Positions 1-8,998 of a stretch of 64,000 bases of DNA are shown in pieces. The notes under the pieces are model-generated. The model made no database searches. It had not been told where the DNA came from and was given only the letters and a program-made list of their open reading frames with translations. The stretch's first letter is position 1, and every line of letters starts with the position of its first letter. The stretch covers positions 104,374-168,373 of the forward strand of contig CAKSIJ010000005.1 in assembly GCA_934462715.1 (NCBI GenBank). Reading direction: 5' to 3'. A program made the position numbers and the translations under genes. This DNA is from an uncultured Clostridia bacterium. GTDB lineage: Bacteria; Bacillota; Clostridia; UBA1381.

Positions 1-636
1 GAAAGTATGCAAGATGGCATATTATACTCTAATATTCTTTTGAAGCTGTATCTTCTGTCTTTGAAATATAACGGATTTCTTCGGCTTAATGAAAATATGG
101 CTTATACTGCACAGATGATAGCAACTATAACAAGACACGAGGTTGGTACTGTTGAAAGAGCCTTAAATGTATTTATGGAATTTGGTTTGATAGTGCCGGC
201 AGCCGACGGTTCCATATATATGACTAATATAGAGGATATGGTAGGTAAATCTTCAACGGAAGCAGACAGAAAACGGCTTGCAAGAGCAGAGGTCAAAAGA
301 CTCGGCGGACAAACGGCGGACAAATGTCTGCATAATGTCCCAGCCGTGTCCGAAAACTGTCCGCCAGAGATAGAGATAGAAAAAGAGTCAGATATAAAGA
401 AAGAGTCAGAGCGAGAGTTATATGGGCGATACAGAAATGTATCGCTCACAATATCCGAATATGAACAGCTTAAATGCGATTATCCTATATATGCCGATAA
501 ATATATTGAAAAATTATCGGAATATATGGAAAGCACAGGCAAAGCCTACAACAGCAACTCGGCAACAATCCGCAGTTGGCTTAAAAAGGATATTAAAACA
601 AAAGACTATTCCTGCAAGGAGGGAGAGAGCTTATGA
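1..636 (+). CDS. Phage replisome organizer N-terminal domain protein (5'-truncated)
   Basis: Replication-initiation type protein of a mobile element. The frame is open from base 1 (Glu-Ser precede the first Met at 7), and family members have about 20 more N-terminal residues, so the true start lies outside the window. The N-terminal part, with YSNILLKLYLLSLK and TRHEVGTVERALNVFMEFGL, is the winged-helix-like region typical of the phage_rep_org_N family. A charged linker follows, then a C-terminal segment (SATIRSWLKKD) like the DnaB/DnaD-type tails of helicase-loading proteins. It overlaps the ATPase gene by 4 bases (ATGA), so the two are translationally coupled. The family assignment is fairly safe; the role in replication of the excised element is inferred from the family. 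Confidence 0.85.
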   Translation, partial: ESMQDGILYSNILLKLYLLSLKYNGFLRLNENMAYTAQMIATITRHEVGTVERALNVFMEFGLIVPAADGSIYMTNIEDMVGKSSTEADRKRLARAEVKRLGGQTADKCLHNVPAVSENCPPEIEIEKESDIKKESERELYGRYRNVSLTISEYEQLKCDYPIYADKYIEKLSEYMESTGKAYNSNSATIRSWLKKDIKTKDYSCKEGESL

Positions 637-1271
637 TGAACAAAGAATTTGAGCGTATGCAAAGGCTTAATATGCTGAAATCAATGTGTTTTCAGGATTC
701 CGCACTATACTGTTGGACTTTTGGAAATGATAACGGCAACAATCCGCTTATCGGTAAGGCAAAAACCTATGCCGATAAATGGTCGGATATGCTGTCAAAA
801 AACATAGGTCTGCTCCTTTGGGGTGAAGTCGGAACGGGCAAAACCTATTTTGCGGCTTGCATCGCAAATGCGTTGGTAGAAAACTGCGTATCTGTGAAGA
901 TGACAAACTTCTCGACTATACTCAATGACTTGTTCTATGAGAACGATAAAAATCAGTATATCAACCGACTGAACAATCACAATCTGCTGATTATTGATGA
1001 TTTGGGGATTGAGCGTGATACAGAATACGCATTGGAGCAGGTCTATAATATCATAGACGCACGGTACAAGAGCAATAAACCACTTATCATAACAACAAAT
1101 CTATCCATTACAGAAATTAAAAATCCTATTGATACTACACACAAAAGAATTTATGACAGAGTATTGGAAATGTGTGTGCCGATTAAGTTTGACGGAGAGA
1201 ATTTCCGTCAACAAAAAGCAACGGATAAAATGGAAGCTATAAAGGCAATTTTCAATTCGGAGGTAAAATGA
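633..1271 (+). CDS. IstB/DnaC-like ATP-binding protein
   Basis: AAA+ ATPase of the DnaC/IstB type, 212 residues, probably the helicase-loader partner of the replisome-organizer protein just upstream. Walker A is GEVGTGKTYFAA (about residues 64-75) and Walker B is LLIIDDLGIE (about 119-128). A conserved arginine-rich stretch after TTNLS fits the sensor region of this family. The start ATG overlaps the previous stop by 4 bases and the stop overlaps the next ATG in the same way, so the first three genes form a tight operon. Whether it loads a host helicase or serves transposition cannot be seen; the first is likelier because no IstA partner is present. Confidence 0.85.
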   Translation: MMNKEFERMQRLNMLKSMCFQDSALYCWTFGNDNGNNPLIGKAKTYADKWSDMLSKNIGLLLWGEVGTGKTYFAACIANALVENCVSVKMTNFSTILNDLFYENDKNQYINRLNNHNLLIIDDLGIERDTEYALEQVYNIIDARYKSNKPLIITTNLSITEIKNPIDTTHKRIYDRVLEMCVPIKFDGENFRQQKATDKMEAIKAIFNSEVK

Positions 1272-1273
1272 TT

Positions 1274-2245
1274 ATGGCAAAAGCAATATTAAGATTTGCA
1301 AAGTATAAAGGCAGCCCGGCGGCGAGATTAGAGGGACATCACGAACGCAAGAAAGAGAAATACAAGAGCAATCCCGATATTGATACTACGAGAAGCAAAT
1401 ACAATGTTCATCTTATCACGCCGCAGATGAGTTATAAGAAAGAAATAGATACCCGTATTACAAAAGCAAAATGCAGAACCCGCAAGGATAGTGTGAGATT
1501 TATTGACACAATTATTACTGCAAGCCCCGAATTTTTTAAGAGCAAAAGTTGTGATGAAATGGTAAAATTCTTCACTCACGGATTAGAATTTATCAAGTCT
1601 GAAATTATTCCCGAAAATATTTTTTCGGCAGTAATCCATCTTGATGAAAAGACTCCTCATATGCACTTGTGTTTTGTACCTCTTACAAAGGATAACCGGC
1701 TGTGTGCAAAAGAGATACTCGGTAACAGTATAAAAATGGTACAATGGCAGGACAAGTTCTACGAATATATGATAAAGTTTTATCCGAAACTGGAACGGGG
1801 CGAGCCTGCCCGTGATACCCACAGAAAGCATATTCCCACAAGTGTTTTCAAGTCAGCATACAGATTGCAGAAAATGCAGCTTGAAATTGAGAGCATTTTA
1901 GAAACTACAAATATTCTCAATACAGGCAAAAATACAGCAAAGGTTGCGGCGCTGATTAAAAAGTTTGTACCGAGGGTTGAGAGCTTTGAAACACAGGTAA
2001 ATATGCTCTCAAAGTCTTTTAAAAGGGCAGCGGAGGAAAATGCGGAACATTCAAAAGCATTAGACGGCTATAAAGACAAAACATTTAAGCAAAACCGAGA
2101 GCTTGCTAATTTGAAATATACCGTCAATGAATTGTATGATTTTCTCAACAAGATACCTGCTGAAATAATAGAACAGGTTAAGGAAACGGAAAAGAAAGCT
2201 CAAAGAGAACGCAGGCGGAAACGAGAAATGGAGGCGGAAAGATAA
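1274..2245 (+). CDS. MobV-family relaxase (Mob/Pre, TnpZ-like)
   Basis: Plasmid-mobilization relaxase that would nick an oriT and allow transfer of the excised element by a helper conjugation system. The N-terminus (MAKAILRFAKYKG, RKKEKYKSNPDIDTTRSKYN) and the motif HLDEKTPHMHLCFVPL (about residues 135-150), which holds the paired metal-binding histidines, are typical of MobV/Pre proteins. The C-terminal third is charged and probably coiled coil. The ATG at 1274 is preferred to the one at 1268: GGAGG at 1259-1263 is only 4 nt from the earlier ATG and 10 nt from this one, and family members start with a similar Met-Ala. In Tn4451-type elements the equivalent gene is tnpZ, accompanied by tnpW as here. 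Confidence 0.88.
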   Translation: MAKAILRFAKYKGSPAARLEGHHERKKEKYKSNPDIDTTRSKYNVHLITPQMSYKKEIDTRITKAKCRTRKDSVRFIDTIITASPEFFKSKSCDEMVKFFTHGLEFIKSEIIPENIFSAVIHLDEKTPHMHLCFVPLTKDNRLCAKEILGNSIKMVQWQDKFYEYMIKFYPKLERGEPARDTHRKHIPTSVFKSAYRLQKMQLEIESILETTNILNTGKNTAKVAALIKKFVPRVESFETQVNMLSKSFKRAAEENAEHSKALDGYKDKTFKQNRELANLKYTVNELYDFLNKIPAEIIEQVKETEKKAQRERRRKREMEAER

Positions 2246-2421
2246 TGAAGAAAATCACTCTGAAACCTCAAACAACATCTTCCCCCAAGCAGTTAAAACG
2301 TCCGCAAAACATCAATATCAAGCGAAAAATCGGCTCAACTACATATATGGTAAATGCTTATTTTAATCAGGAAGCTAACGGCGATATGGTTTCAAAGGTG
2401 AAAAATCTTATTATAAGATAG
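2245..2421 (+). CDS. tnpW: TnpW-family small protein
   Basis: A 58-residue basic protein. The core RKIGSTTYMVNAYFNQEANG followed by a hydrophobic C-terminal helix (MVSKVKNLIIR) is the pattern of the transposon-encoded TnpW family carried by Tn4451-like elements. The ATG overlaps the relaxase stop (TAATG), so it is co-translated with it. Function is unknown in the family. Recognition rests on the short core motif and on its position between a MobV relaxase and a serine recombinase. Confidence 0.75.
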   Translation: MKKITLKPQTTSSPKQLKRPQNINIKRKIGSTTYMVNAYFNQEANGDMVSKVKNLIIR

Positions 2422-2464
2422 GCTTGTGCAAAAGGGAGAAAATAAATTTTATTAACCTAAATCG

Positions 2465-2493
2465 TTGAATTTGACAGTCGGCTATGGTATAAT
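2465..2493 (+). promoter_or_regulatory. Promoter of the serine recombinase gene
   Basis: TTGAAT (2465-2470), a 17-bp spacer and TATAAT (2488-2493). The transcript starts about 45 nt before the recombinase ATG. A nearly matching inverted pair, GACAGTCGG (2473-2481) and CCGGCTGTC (2519-2527), brackets the promoter and could be an operator or a leader hairpin. Confidence 0.65.
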
Positions 2494-2546
2494 GTCTACA
2501 CTACAATATTTATCATATCCGGCTGTCGGAAAGGAGAATTTATTAA

Positions 2547-4181
2547 ATGATAAGACAGTCTAATGATGATAAAATAACTGCTCTTTACTGCCGATTATCG
2601 CAAGATGACGGGCGTGAGGGCGAAAGCAACAGTATAACAAATCAAAAAGCAATTCTTGAAAAATATGCAAAAGACCACAACTTGACGCCATACAAAATTT
2701 ATGTTGATGACGGAGTAAGCGGAACTACCTTTGAGCGTGACGGATTTAAGGAAATGCTTGCGGATATTGAAAGCGGAAAAATCTCTGCAATCGTTGTTAA
2801 GGATTTATCCCGTTTTGGCAGAAATCATATTATGGTTGGATATTACACCGAAATGTATCTGCCGTCAATGAATGTGAGATTTATCGCCATCAATGACAAT
2901 GTTGACTCTGACGGTACCGAAAGCAACGAATTTGCACCATTTACCAATATTTTTAATGAATGGTACGCTAAAAACGCAAGCAAAAAGATACAGGCTGTGT
3001 TTAAGGCGAAGGGTGAATCGGGACAGCGTTTAGGCTCTGCTATCCCTTACGGCTACAAAGCAAATCCCGATAACCCGAAAGAAATCATCATTGATGAGGA
3101 AGCTGCAAAAGTTGTCAGATACATATTTGAGCTTTGTATGTGCGGCAAAGGTCCCGGCAAAATTGCAAAACAGCTTACCGCAGAGGATATTTCAACACCT
3201 ATGGTATATTTCAGAGAACACGGCTTGCCTTGCAGAACAAAGGGCGATATGAGCAATGTGTGGTGCAACCGAAGTGTTTCGGGAATACTCGAAAATATGA
3301 CCTACATAGGACATACTGTAAACTTTCGGACTGCTACACAGAATTACAAAACACATAAGAAAATACGGCAACCGAAAGAAAATTGGCTGATATTTGAAAA
3401 TACGCACCCGCCCATTATTGAAACATCTGTATGGGAAAAAGTGCAGGAGTTAAGAAAAAATAAACGCCGTTACACAAAGTCGGGAAAGAAAAGTATTTTT
3501 GCAGGACTTTTGGAATGTGCGGACTGCGGTGCAAAGCTGTATTATTGCACTTCCAAAGCTCATAAAGACGGACACGATTATTTTGTATGTTCCAACTATA
3601 AAGGAAATACGGGAAAATGTACGGTGCATTATCTTCGTGAAAGTGTGCTCTATGATATTGTTCTTGAACAGGTGCAGACAATGCTTTCATATTTGCAATC
3701 GTTTGAAAGCGATTTTGTAAAAAGCCTTGTGGATAAATCTGCAAAGGATAAGAAAAAGGAAATCGCATCACGCAGAAAGAAACTCGAAGCAAGCAAAATG
3801 CGAATATCGGAGCTTGACGAAGTTTTTAAAAGAATTTATGAGGACAATATATCCGGCAAGTTAAGTGATGAACGCTTTGCAAAACTGTCGGCAGACTATG
3901 AAAAAGAACAAAAACAGCTTATATCCGATACTGAAACGCTTGAAAATGAGTTAAATCAAGAGGTTGAACAGGTTGACGGTGTAGAGCAATTTTTAAGTAT
4001 TGTCCGTCAGTACACTGAAATTAAGGAGCTTTCTGCAAGAGTGGTAAATGATTTGATTGATAAAATCAAAGTTCACGCAGTAGATAAGTCAAACGGTCAG
4101 CGAATACAGCGGATTGATATTTACTATACCGCAGTAGGTCTTATAGATGTATCACAGCATATACAGGAATTGGCTATCTAA
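2547..4181 (+). CDS. Large serine recombinase (TnpX-like integrase)
   Basis: Site-specific recombinase of 544 residues that would integrate and excise the element. The resolvase domain comes first: YCRLSQDDGREGES (about residues 14-27) carries the nucleophilic serine, and VVKDLSRFGRNH (about 84-95) the conserved arginines. The recombinase domain follows (GYKANPDNPKEIIIDEEAAKV), then a zinc ribbon (CADCGAKLYYC ... CSNYKGNTGKC, about 325-355), then a long coiled coil with the DUF4368-type C-terminus. Length and order match TnpX-type clostridial recombinases. SD AAAGGAG at 2530-2536 supports the start. It is the last gene of the element and has its own promoter. The attachment site must lie outside it, probably within 4182-4540, but is not identifiable from one end alone. 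Confidence 0.92.
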   Translation: MIRQSNDDKITALYCRLSQDDGREGESNSITNQKAILEKYAKDHNLTPYKIYVDDGVSGTTFERDGFKEMLADIESGKISAIVVKDLSRFGRNHIMVGYYTEMYLPSMNVRFIAINDNVDSDGTESNEFAPFTNIFNEWYAKNASKKIQAVFKAKGESGQRLGSAIPYGYKANPDNPKEIIIDEEAAKVVRYIFELCMCGKGPGKIAKQLTAEDISTPMVYFREHGLPCRTKGDMSNVWCNRSVSGILENMTYIGHTVNFRTATQNYKTHKKIRQPKENWLIFENTHPPIIETSVWEKVQELRKNKRRYTKSGKKSIFAGLLECADCGAKLYYCTSKAHKDGHDYFVCSNYKGNTGKCTVHYLRESVLYDIVLEQVQTMLSYLQSFESDFVKSLVDKSAKDKKKEIASRRKKLEASKMRISELDEVFKRIYEDNISGKLSDERFAKLSADYEKEQKQLISDTETLENELNQEVEQVDGVEQFLSIVRQYTEIKELSARVVNDLIDKIKVHAVDKSNGQRIQRIDIYYTAVGLIDVSQHIQELAI

Positions 4182-4205
4182 ATATTTTTATTCGATAAAC
4201 AATGA

Positions 4206-4239
4206 GGCGATACAACGAGCAAAAACCCATTGTATCGCC
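4206..4239 (+). terminator. Hairpin downstream of the serine recombinase
   Basis: GGCGATACAA (4206-4215) pairs perfectly with TTGTATCGCC (4230-4239) around a 14-nt loop and is followed by ATTTCTT. It is a probable intrinsic terminator for the element's last gene, although the T-run is weak. Confidence 0.55.
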
Positions 4240-4304
4240 ATTTCTTAAATCTTCCTTATACTCATTTAACCGAAGCCAGCGCACAAAAAACGCAAACTCC
4301 GGTT

Positions 4305-4437
4305 GCCAAACCAATTAATATCTACCATAAAATGCACACTTGCAATTAAATTAAGAAGATATAAGGAATTTGCATTTTTATGTAAATCCATTCTTCTTAA
4401 TAAAATTACAAGTAAGATTATATTAAATTGGTTTGGC
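4305..4437. repeat. Long imperfect inverted repeat (MITE-like hairpin)
   Basis: The 133-bp segment begins GCCAAACCAATT and ends with its exact complement AATTGGTTTGGC. Further in, ACTTGCAATTAAATTAAGAAGA is mirrored with a few mismatches by a segment ending in TTACAAGT (about 4391-4412). The left arm carries about 11 extra bases (near 4326-4336). No ORF is present and no target-site duplication is obvious. It lies between the convergent recombinase and glgP genes. It may be a miniature transposable element, the chromosomal side of the integration site, or a bidirectional terminator. The rest of 4182-4543 holds nothing else I can name. Confidence 0.6.
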
Positions 4438-4543
4438 TACACCATTATACCACAAAAACATATAAATTGCAATAGTTTTAGAAAAAATGATTTAAGTTTT
4501 TGTATTTTTTTAACCGGTATTCATTTTTGACTTTTGCCGGCAA

Positions 4544-7003
4544 TTATTTAATCGGCTTCAAGTGCCAGATTTTATCGTTATATTCCTTTATGGTTCTGTC
4601 ACTGGAGAAGTAACCTGCGCAGGCGGTGTTGAGTACGGTCTTTTCAACCCACTTTTCCTTATCCTGATAAAGCTTTGAAAGCTTCTCCTGCATACTGCAA
4701 TAGTCCTCAAAGTCGCGCAGTACCATATAGGTGTCGGGAGTGCCGTAATCTCCGAACAGCAGAGTATTGTAAAGGTCACGGAACAGCTGAGTATTTCCGT
4801 CGGAGAAATCACCGTCTATAAGCTGTTCGAGAACAGTTCTCAAAGCCTTATTTTCGGCATAGATATTCTTAACCTCATCTGAGTTGTTGTATTTTGTTCT
4901 TGCTTCAACCTCATCTGCCTTAAGACCGAAGATAAAGATGTTATTCTCGCCGACCTGTTCGAGCATTTCAACATTTGCACCGTCAAGCGTACCGATTGTG
5001 AGTGCGCCGTTGAGCATAAATTTCATGTTACCCGTACCCGAAGCTTCTTTTCCGGCGGTTGAAATCTGTTCAGAAATATCAGCAGCAACCGTAAGCTTTT
5101 CTGCGATCGATACACCGTAGTTTTCGAGGAATACCACCTTGATTTTGCCCTTTATGCGTTCATCCGAGTTAACCTTTGCGGCAACGTTGTTTATAAGCTT
5201 TATAATAAGTTTTGCTCTTGCATATCCCGGAGCGGCTTTGGCTGCGAAGATGTATGTTTTCGGATAATATTCCATATTCGGATTTTCAACAAGTTTGTTG
5301 TATTCCGCCATAATGTGCAGAATGTTCATAAGCTGACGCTTATATTCATGAAGTCTTTTAGCCTGAACGTCAAATATCGAATCGGGGTCAACCTTTATGC
5401 CGTTGTGTTCAAGGATATATTCCGCAAGCTTAACCTTATTTGCTTTTTTGATTTTTGCAAATTCCTCGCAGAATTCCTTATCCTTTGCGTACTGTTTCAG
5501 CTTTTTAAGTTCATCGTAATTCTTTAACCAGCCTTTGCCGATTTTAGCGGTTATAAGCTCCGTAAGCTGCGGATTGCAGTTTGCAATCCAACGGCGGAAG
5601 GTGATACCGTTTGTGATAGCGAGGAAACGGTCGGGGTCAATTCTGTAGTAATCTGCAAATATATCGGAGGTAAGAATCTTTGTGTGCAGTCCCGAAACAC
5701 CGTTTACCGCAAAACAGGTAGCAAGACAGAGATTTGCCATGTATACCTTGTTATCCGCAATTACTGCCATATATTTATGCTTTGCCGGATCGTTCGGATA
5801 TACTTCTTCAAGATGAATCATCAGACGGCGGTTGATTTCTTCAACAAGCATCGCAATTCTCGGCAATACCTTTTTAAACATATCAAATGGCCATTTTTCA
5901 AGCGCTTCGCTCATTACGGTGTGGTTTGTATAAGCGAATACCTTTGTTGTGATTTCCCATGCGTCGTCCCAGCTTAAACCCTTGTCGTCAAGGAGTATTC
6001 TCATCAGCTCGGGAATTGCAAGCGTCGGGTGCGTATCGTTAATATGGATAACAGCCTTTTCGGGGAGAAGCTTCCAGTCATATCCGTAACGTGATTCAAA
6101 TTCCTTTAAAATCCACTGAATTGTTGCGGAAACAAGGAAATACTGTTGTTTTAATCTGAGCTCCTTACCCTCAATGTGATTATCCTCGGGGTAGAGAACC
6201 TTTGAAATTACCTCGGCAAGCTCTTTTTCCTCGGTTGCTCCTACATAGTTACCTGTATTGAACAGCTGCATATTCATGCTTGCGGGTGACTTTGCCGACC
6301 ACAGGCGGAGCTTGTTTACGATTTTTGAGTTGTAGCCTACAAGTGGAACATCGTATGGCATAGCTATTATGGTTGTGTAGTTTTCGTATTTGCAGTATGC
6401 TCTGCCCTCATGCCATTCCGTATAAGCGTTGCCGCCGAATTTTACCTGAACGGATTCCTCCGGTCTGGGGATTTCCCATACGTTCCCGTTTTCAAGCCAT
6501 GAGTCGGGCATTTCTACCTGGTAGCCGTCAACAATTTTCTGCTTGAACAGACCGTACTCGTATCTGATTGTACAGCCGTAAGCGGGGAGATCAAGCGTTG
6601 TGAGCGAGTCAATAAAGCAAGCGGCAAGACGGCCGAGACCGCCGTTGCCCAGACCTGCGTCGTTTTCAAGCTCTGCGATTTCGTGAACGTCATAGCCGAG
6701 TGATTTTAATACCTTTGTATATTCCTTTGTTTGCATAAGGTTCAGAACGTTTGTTGCAAAAAGTCTGCCCATCAGGAACTCAAATGAAAGATAATAAAGC
6801 TTTTTTGAATTTTCCTCTTTAACCTCCTTGTGAGATATTGCCCATTTTGACATTATCCGGTCACGGGCGGTAAGAGCGCAGGCGGTATATATCATTTTGG
6901 GGGTTGCGTCCTCCATAGTTTTACCGAAGTGTCTTGATACCTTTCCTATAATCTCGTTTCTGAGCGCTTCTTCCTTGACGGTCAGTTTGACTTTATTTTC
7001 CAT
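4544..7003 (-). CDS. glgP: Glycogen phosphorylase
   Basis: Releases glucose-1-phosphate from glycogen or alpha-glucans using pyridoxal phosphate. The protein is 819 residues when started at the ATG at 7003. The PLP-binding signature EASGTGNMKFMLNGALTIGT contains the Schiff-base lysine (about residue 661). HINDTHPTLAIPELMRILLD and NGGLGRLAACFIDS are further family blocks. An in-frame ATG at 7027 adds eight residues (MWKGHGNQ), but the AAAGGA at 7016-7021 lies inside that extension, exactly 12 nt before the ATG at 7003, so the shorter form is chosen. The gene follows glgA after about 60 bp and is surely co-transcribed. No glgB/C/D is nearby, so the ADP-glucose supply lies elsewhere. Confidence 0.95.
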   Translation of the reverse strand: MENKVKLTVKEEALRNEIIGKVSRHFGKTMEDATPKMIYTACALTARDRIMSKWAISHKEVKEENSKKLYYLSFEFLMGRLFATNVLNLMQTKEYTKVLKSLGYDVHEIAELENDAGLGNGGLGRLAACFIDSLTTLDLPAYGCTIRYEYGLFKQKIVDGYQVEMPDSWLENGNVWEIPRPEESVQVKFGGNAYTEWHEGRAYCKYENYTTIIAMPYDVPLVGYNSKIVNKLRLWSAKSPASMNMQLFNTGNYVGATEEKELAEVISKVLYPEDNHIEGKELRLKQQYFLVSATIQWILKEFESRYGYDWKLLPEKAVIHINDTHPTLAIPELMRILLDDKGLSWDDAWEITTKVFAYTNHTVMSEALEKWPFDMFKKVLPRIAMLVEEINRRLMIHLEEVYPNDPAKHKYMAVIADNKVYMANLCLATCFAVNGVSGLHTKILTSDIFADYYRIDPDRFLAITNGITFRRWIANCNPQLTELITAKIGKGWLKNYDELKKLKQYAKDKEFCEEFAKIKKANKVKLAEYILEHNGIKVDPDSIFDVQAKRLHEYKRQLMNILHIMAEYNKLVENPNMEYYPKTYIFAAKAAPGYARAKLIIKLINNVAAKVNSDERIKGKIKVVFLENYGVSIAEKLTVAADISEQISTAGKEASGTGNMKFMLNGALTIGTLDGANVEMLEQVGENNIFIFGLKADEVEARTKYNNSDEVKNIYAENKALRTVLEQLIDGDFSDGNTQLFRDLYNTLLFGDYGTPDTYMVLRDFEDYCSMQEKLSKLYQDKEKWVEKTVLNTACAGYFSSDRTIKEYNDKIWHLKPIK

Positions 7004-7066
7004 CTGATTACCATGTCCTTTCCACATTCCGTTTTGTTTTGATACCGTATTAATGTCATACGGTAA

Positions 7067-8998
7067 TTATTTTGCTTTGGTTTTTTTAGCCGCTTTCTTT
7101 TCGGTTTTTACCGGCTTTTCGGCTTTTTTCTCCTCTGTTTTTACCGGCGAGGATTTTACCGCTTCTTTCTTTTCGTCAGCTTTTTTAGCTTCCGCTTTTG
7201 CAGGCTCAATCTTTGACGCTGCTTTTACCTCGGATTTCGGAGACTCCGTCTTTATATCTGATTTGAGAGCTTCCGTCTTGGCTTCTGCTTTGGGAGCAGC
7301 CTTTTTTACCTCGGTTTTCGGAGCTTCTGCTTTAACAGCTTCAGTTTTTGCTTCCGGTTTTACTGAGTCCTTTTTGACTTCTGCTTTATCGGTTTTTTTT
7401 GCAGTTGTCTTTTTTGCGGCAGTCTTTCTTGCAGGCTCTTTCTTTTTGGCGGCTTTTTCGCTTTTTGCTACGGCAGTCTTTTCCGGCTTTTTGTCATCAG
7501 CTTTGACTTCCTTTGCTTTACTTGCCGGTTTTGCTTCTTCCTTGACCGGAGCTTCAAATTTGATTCCGGTTATATCTTCATACATTTTAATGTATTTGTC
7601 TGCCGATACGCTCCACGAATAATCGGTTTCCATAGCGTTTTTGATTATTGTGTTCCATGAAGCCTTGTCATCATAGTATATCTGCATAGCGTATTTGAGT
7701 ACATATACCATATCCTGTGCACTGTAGTTTTCGAATGAGAAGCCAGTACCCTCTTTTGTAAACTCGTTGTAGGGGATAACGGTATCTTTAAGACCACCCG
7801 TTTCTCTTACTACGGGGAGAGTTCCGTATCTCATGCTGATAATCTGCGACAAGCCGCACGGCTCAAATGCCGACGGCATTAAAAATGCGTCGCAGCCTGC
7901 GTATATTTTATGTGCCAGATCGTTTGAGAAGTATATGTTTGCCGATACCTTATCGGGGTACTTCCAAGCATAGTGACGGAAAAGATTTTCGTACTTTTCA
8001 TCACCCGTACCGAGAATGATGATCTGCATACCGCCGGCACAAAGTTCTTCAAGTGCCGTTGCAATAAGGTCAAATCCCTTTTGATCCGTAAGTCTTGAAA
8101 CTATTCCGACAGTGAATACGTTTTCGTCAACAGGAAGATTTAACTGCTCCTGCAAACGGATTTTGTTAAGCTTCTTTTTCTTTTCAAAATCCTTTTCGCT
8201 GTAGTTTTCGTATATAAGCTTATCGCCAGATGGATTCCATTCCTTGTAGGAAATGCCATTGACGATTCCGACAAGGTCGTTTTTCCTTGCGCTTATAAGA
8301 CCGTTTAAGCCCTCGCCGAACCATTCCGTCTGAATTTCTCCGGCATAGCTTTCCGATACGGTTGAAATCTTATCCGCATAGGCAAGACCACCCTTTAAGA
8401 TATTTGCGTCATTGTAATATTCGAGCTTATCGCTTGTAAAGTAATAATCTCCGATACCCATAAAATCCTTGATTTTGTCAATATCCCAGCGACCTTGATA
8501 TTTAAGGTTATGAATTGTCATAACGGTTTTGATTCCTCTGTAGAAGGGGTTGTCGAGGAATGTATCCAAAAATACCGGAATAGCGGCAGTCTGCCAGTCA
8601 TTGCAGTTTATTACGTCCGGTCTGAAATCAATTGTCGGAAGCAATGACAAAACCGCTTTTGAGAAGAAAATGAATTTTTCGCAATCAAGGTGAATGTAAT
8701 CATACGGCTTATCACCGTTAAAGTAAAATTCGTTGTCAACAAAATAGAAAATACAGCCGTCATGTTTAAGCATAAACACACCGCAATACTGCTTTCTCCA
8801 ACCCATATCTATATAGATATGATCCAGATATGTCATCTGATCCTTGTATTCCCGGGGGATGCATCTGTAAAGAGGCATGATAACTCTTGCGTCCACGCCT
8901 TTTTCACAGAGTGCGGGGGGCAATGATCCCGCTACATCTCCCAAACCGCCTGTTTTAGAAAACGGAGCCGCTTCCGGGCTGACATAAAGTACCTTCAT
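7067..8998 (-). CDS. glgA: Glycogen synthase with long Lys/Ala/Glu-rich C-terminal tail
   Basis: Transfers glucose from ADP-glucose to growing glycogen (GT5). MKVLYVSPEAAPFSKTGGLG is the canonical N-terminus with the KTGGL nucleotide-sugar motif. PSAFEPCGLSQIISMRYGTL holds the second-domain catalytic glutamate. The start at 8998 is chosen over an in-frame ATG at 9022 because AAAGGA (9011-9016) sits 12 nt before it and families begin at MKVL. The enzyme core ends near ITGIKFE. The last about 172 residues (DNA about 7067-7585) are low complexity, built of K/A/E/P with repeats such as AKKT, KAEA and KTE; the family is normally about 480 residues. The tail may bind a polyanion or the granule surface, but that is a guess. 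First gene of glgA-glgP. Confidence 0.95.
   Translation of the reverse strand: MKVLYVSPEAAPFSKTGGLGDVAGSLPPALCEKGVDARVIMPLYRCIPREYKDQMTYLDHIYIDMGWRKQYCGVFMLKHDGCIFYFVDNEFYFNGDKPYDYIHLDCEKFIFFSKAVLSLLPTIDFRPDVINCNDWQTAAIPVFLDTFLDNPFYRGIKTVMTIHNLKYQGRWDIDKIKDFMGIGDYYFTSDKLEYYNDANILKGGLAYADKISTVSESYAGEIQTEWFGEGLNGLISARKNDLVGIVNGISYKEWNPSGDKLIYENYSEKDFEKKKKLNKIRLQEQLNLPVDENVFTVGIVSRLTDQKGFDLIATALEELCAGGMQIIILGTGDEKYENLFRHYAWKYPDKVSANIYFSNDLAHKIYAGCDAFLMPSAFEPCGLSQIISMRYGTLPVVRETGGLKDTVIPYNEFTKEGTGFSFENYSAQDMVYVLKYAMQIYYDDKASWNTIIKNAMETDYSWSVSADKYIKMYEDITGIKFEAPVKEEAKPASKAKEVKADDKKPEKTAVAKSEKAAKKKEPARKTAAKKTTAKKTDKAEVKKDSVKPEAKTEAVKAEAPKTEVKKAAPKAEAKTEALKSDIKTESPKSEVKAASKIEPAKAEAKKADEKKEAVKSSPVKTEEKKAEKPVKTEKKAAKKTKAK

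Larger units (their letters stand above)
1..4181 (+). mobile_element. Right part of a Tn4451-like integrative mobilizable element
   Basis: The co-directional run replication protein, helicase-loader ATPase, MobV relaxase, TnpW, large serine recombinase is the typical arrangement of clostridial Tn4451/IME-type elements. No conjugation (type IV secretion) genes are visible, so the element is probably mobilizable rather than self-transmissible, unless such genes lie left of the window. The left end is outside the window. The right end is not precisely placed. Confidence 0.8.

Noticed and set aside
2471..2493. TTGACA at 2471-2476 as the recombinase -35
   Set aside because: It would give an 11-bp spacer to TATAAT; the TTGAAT six bases earlier gives 17 bp.
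4303..4530. 75-codon plus-strand frame after the recombinase
   Set aside because: It lies inside the long inverted repeat, is AT-driven and has no ribosome site.
7053..7622. Plus-strand frame of 189 codons, Phe/Ala/Ser rich
   Set aside because: It is the mirror of the low-complexity GlgA tail; no ribosome site and hydrophobic repeats only because AAG/GCT codons are read in reverse.
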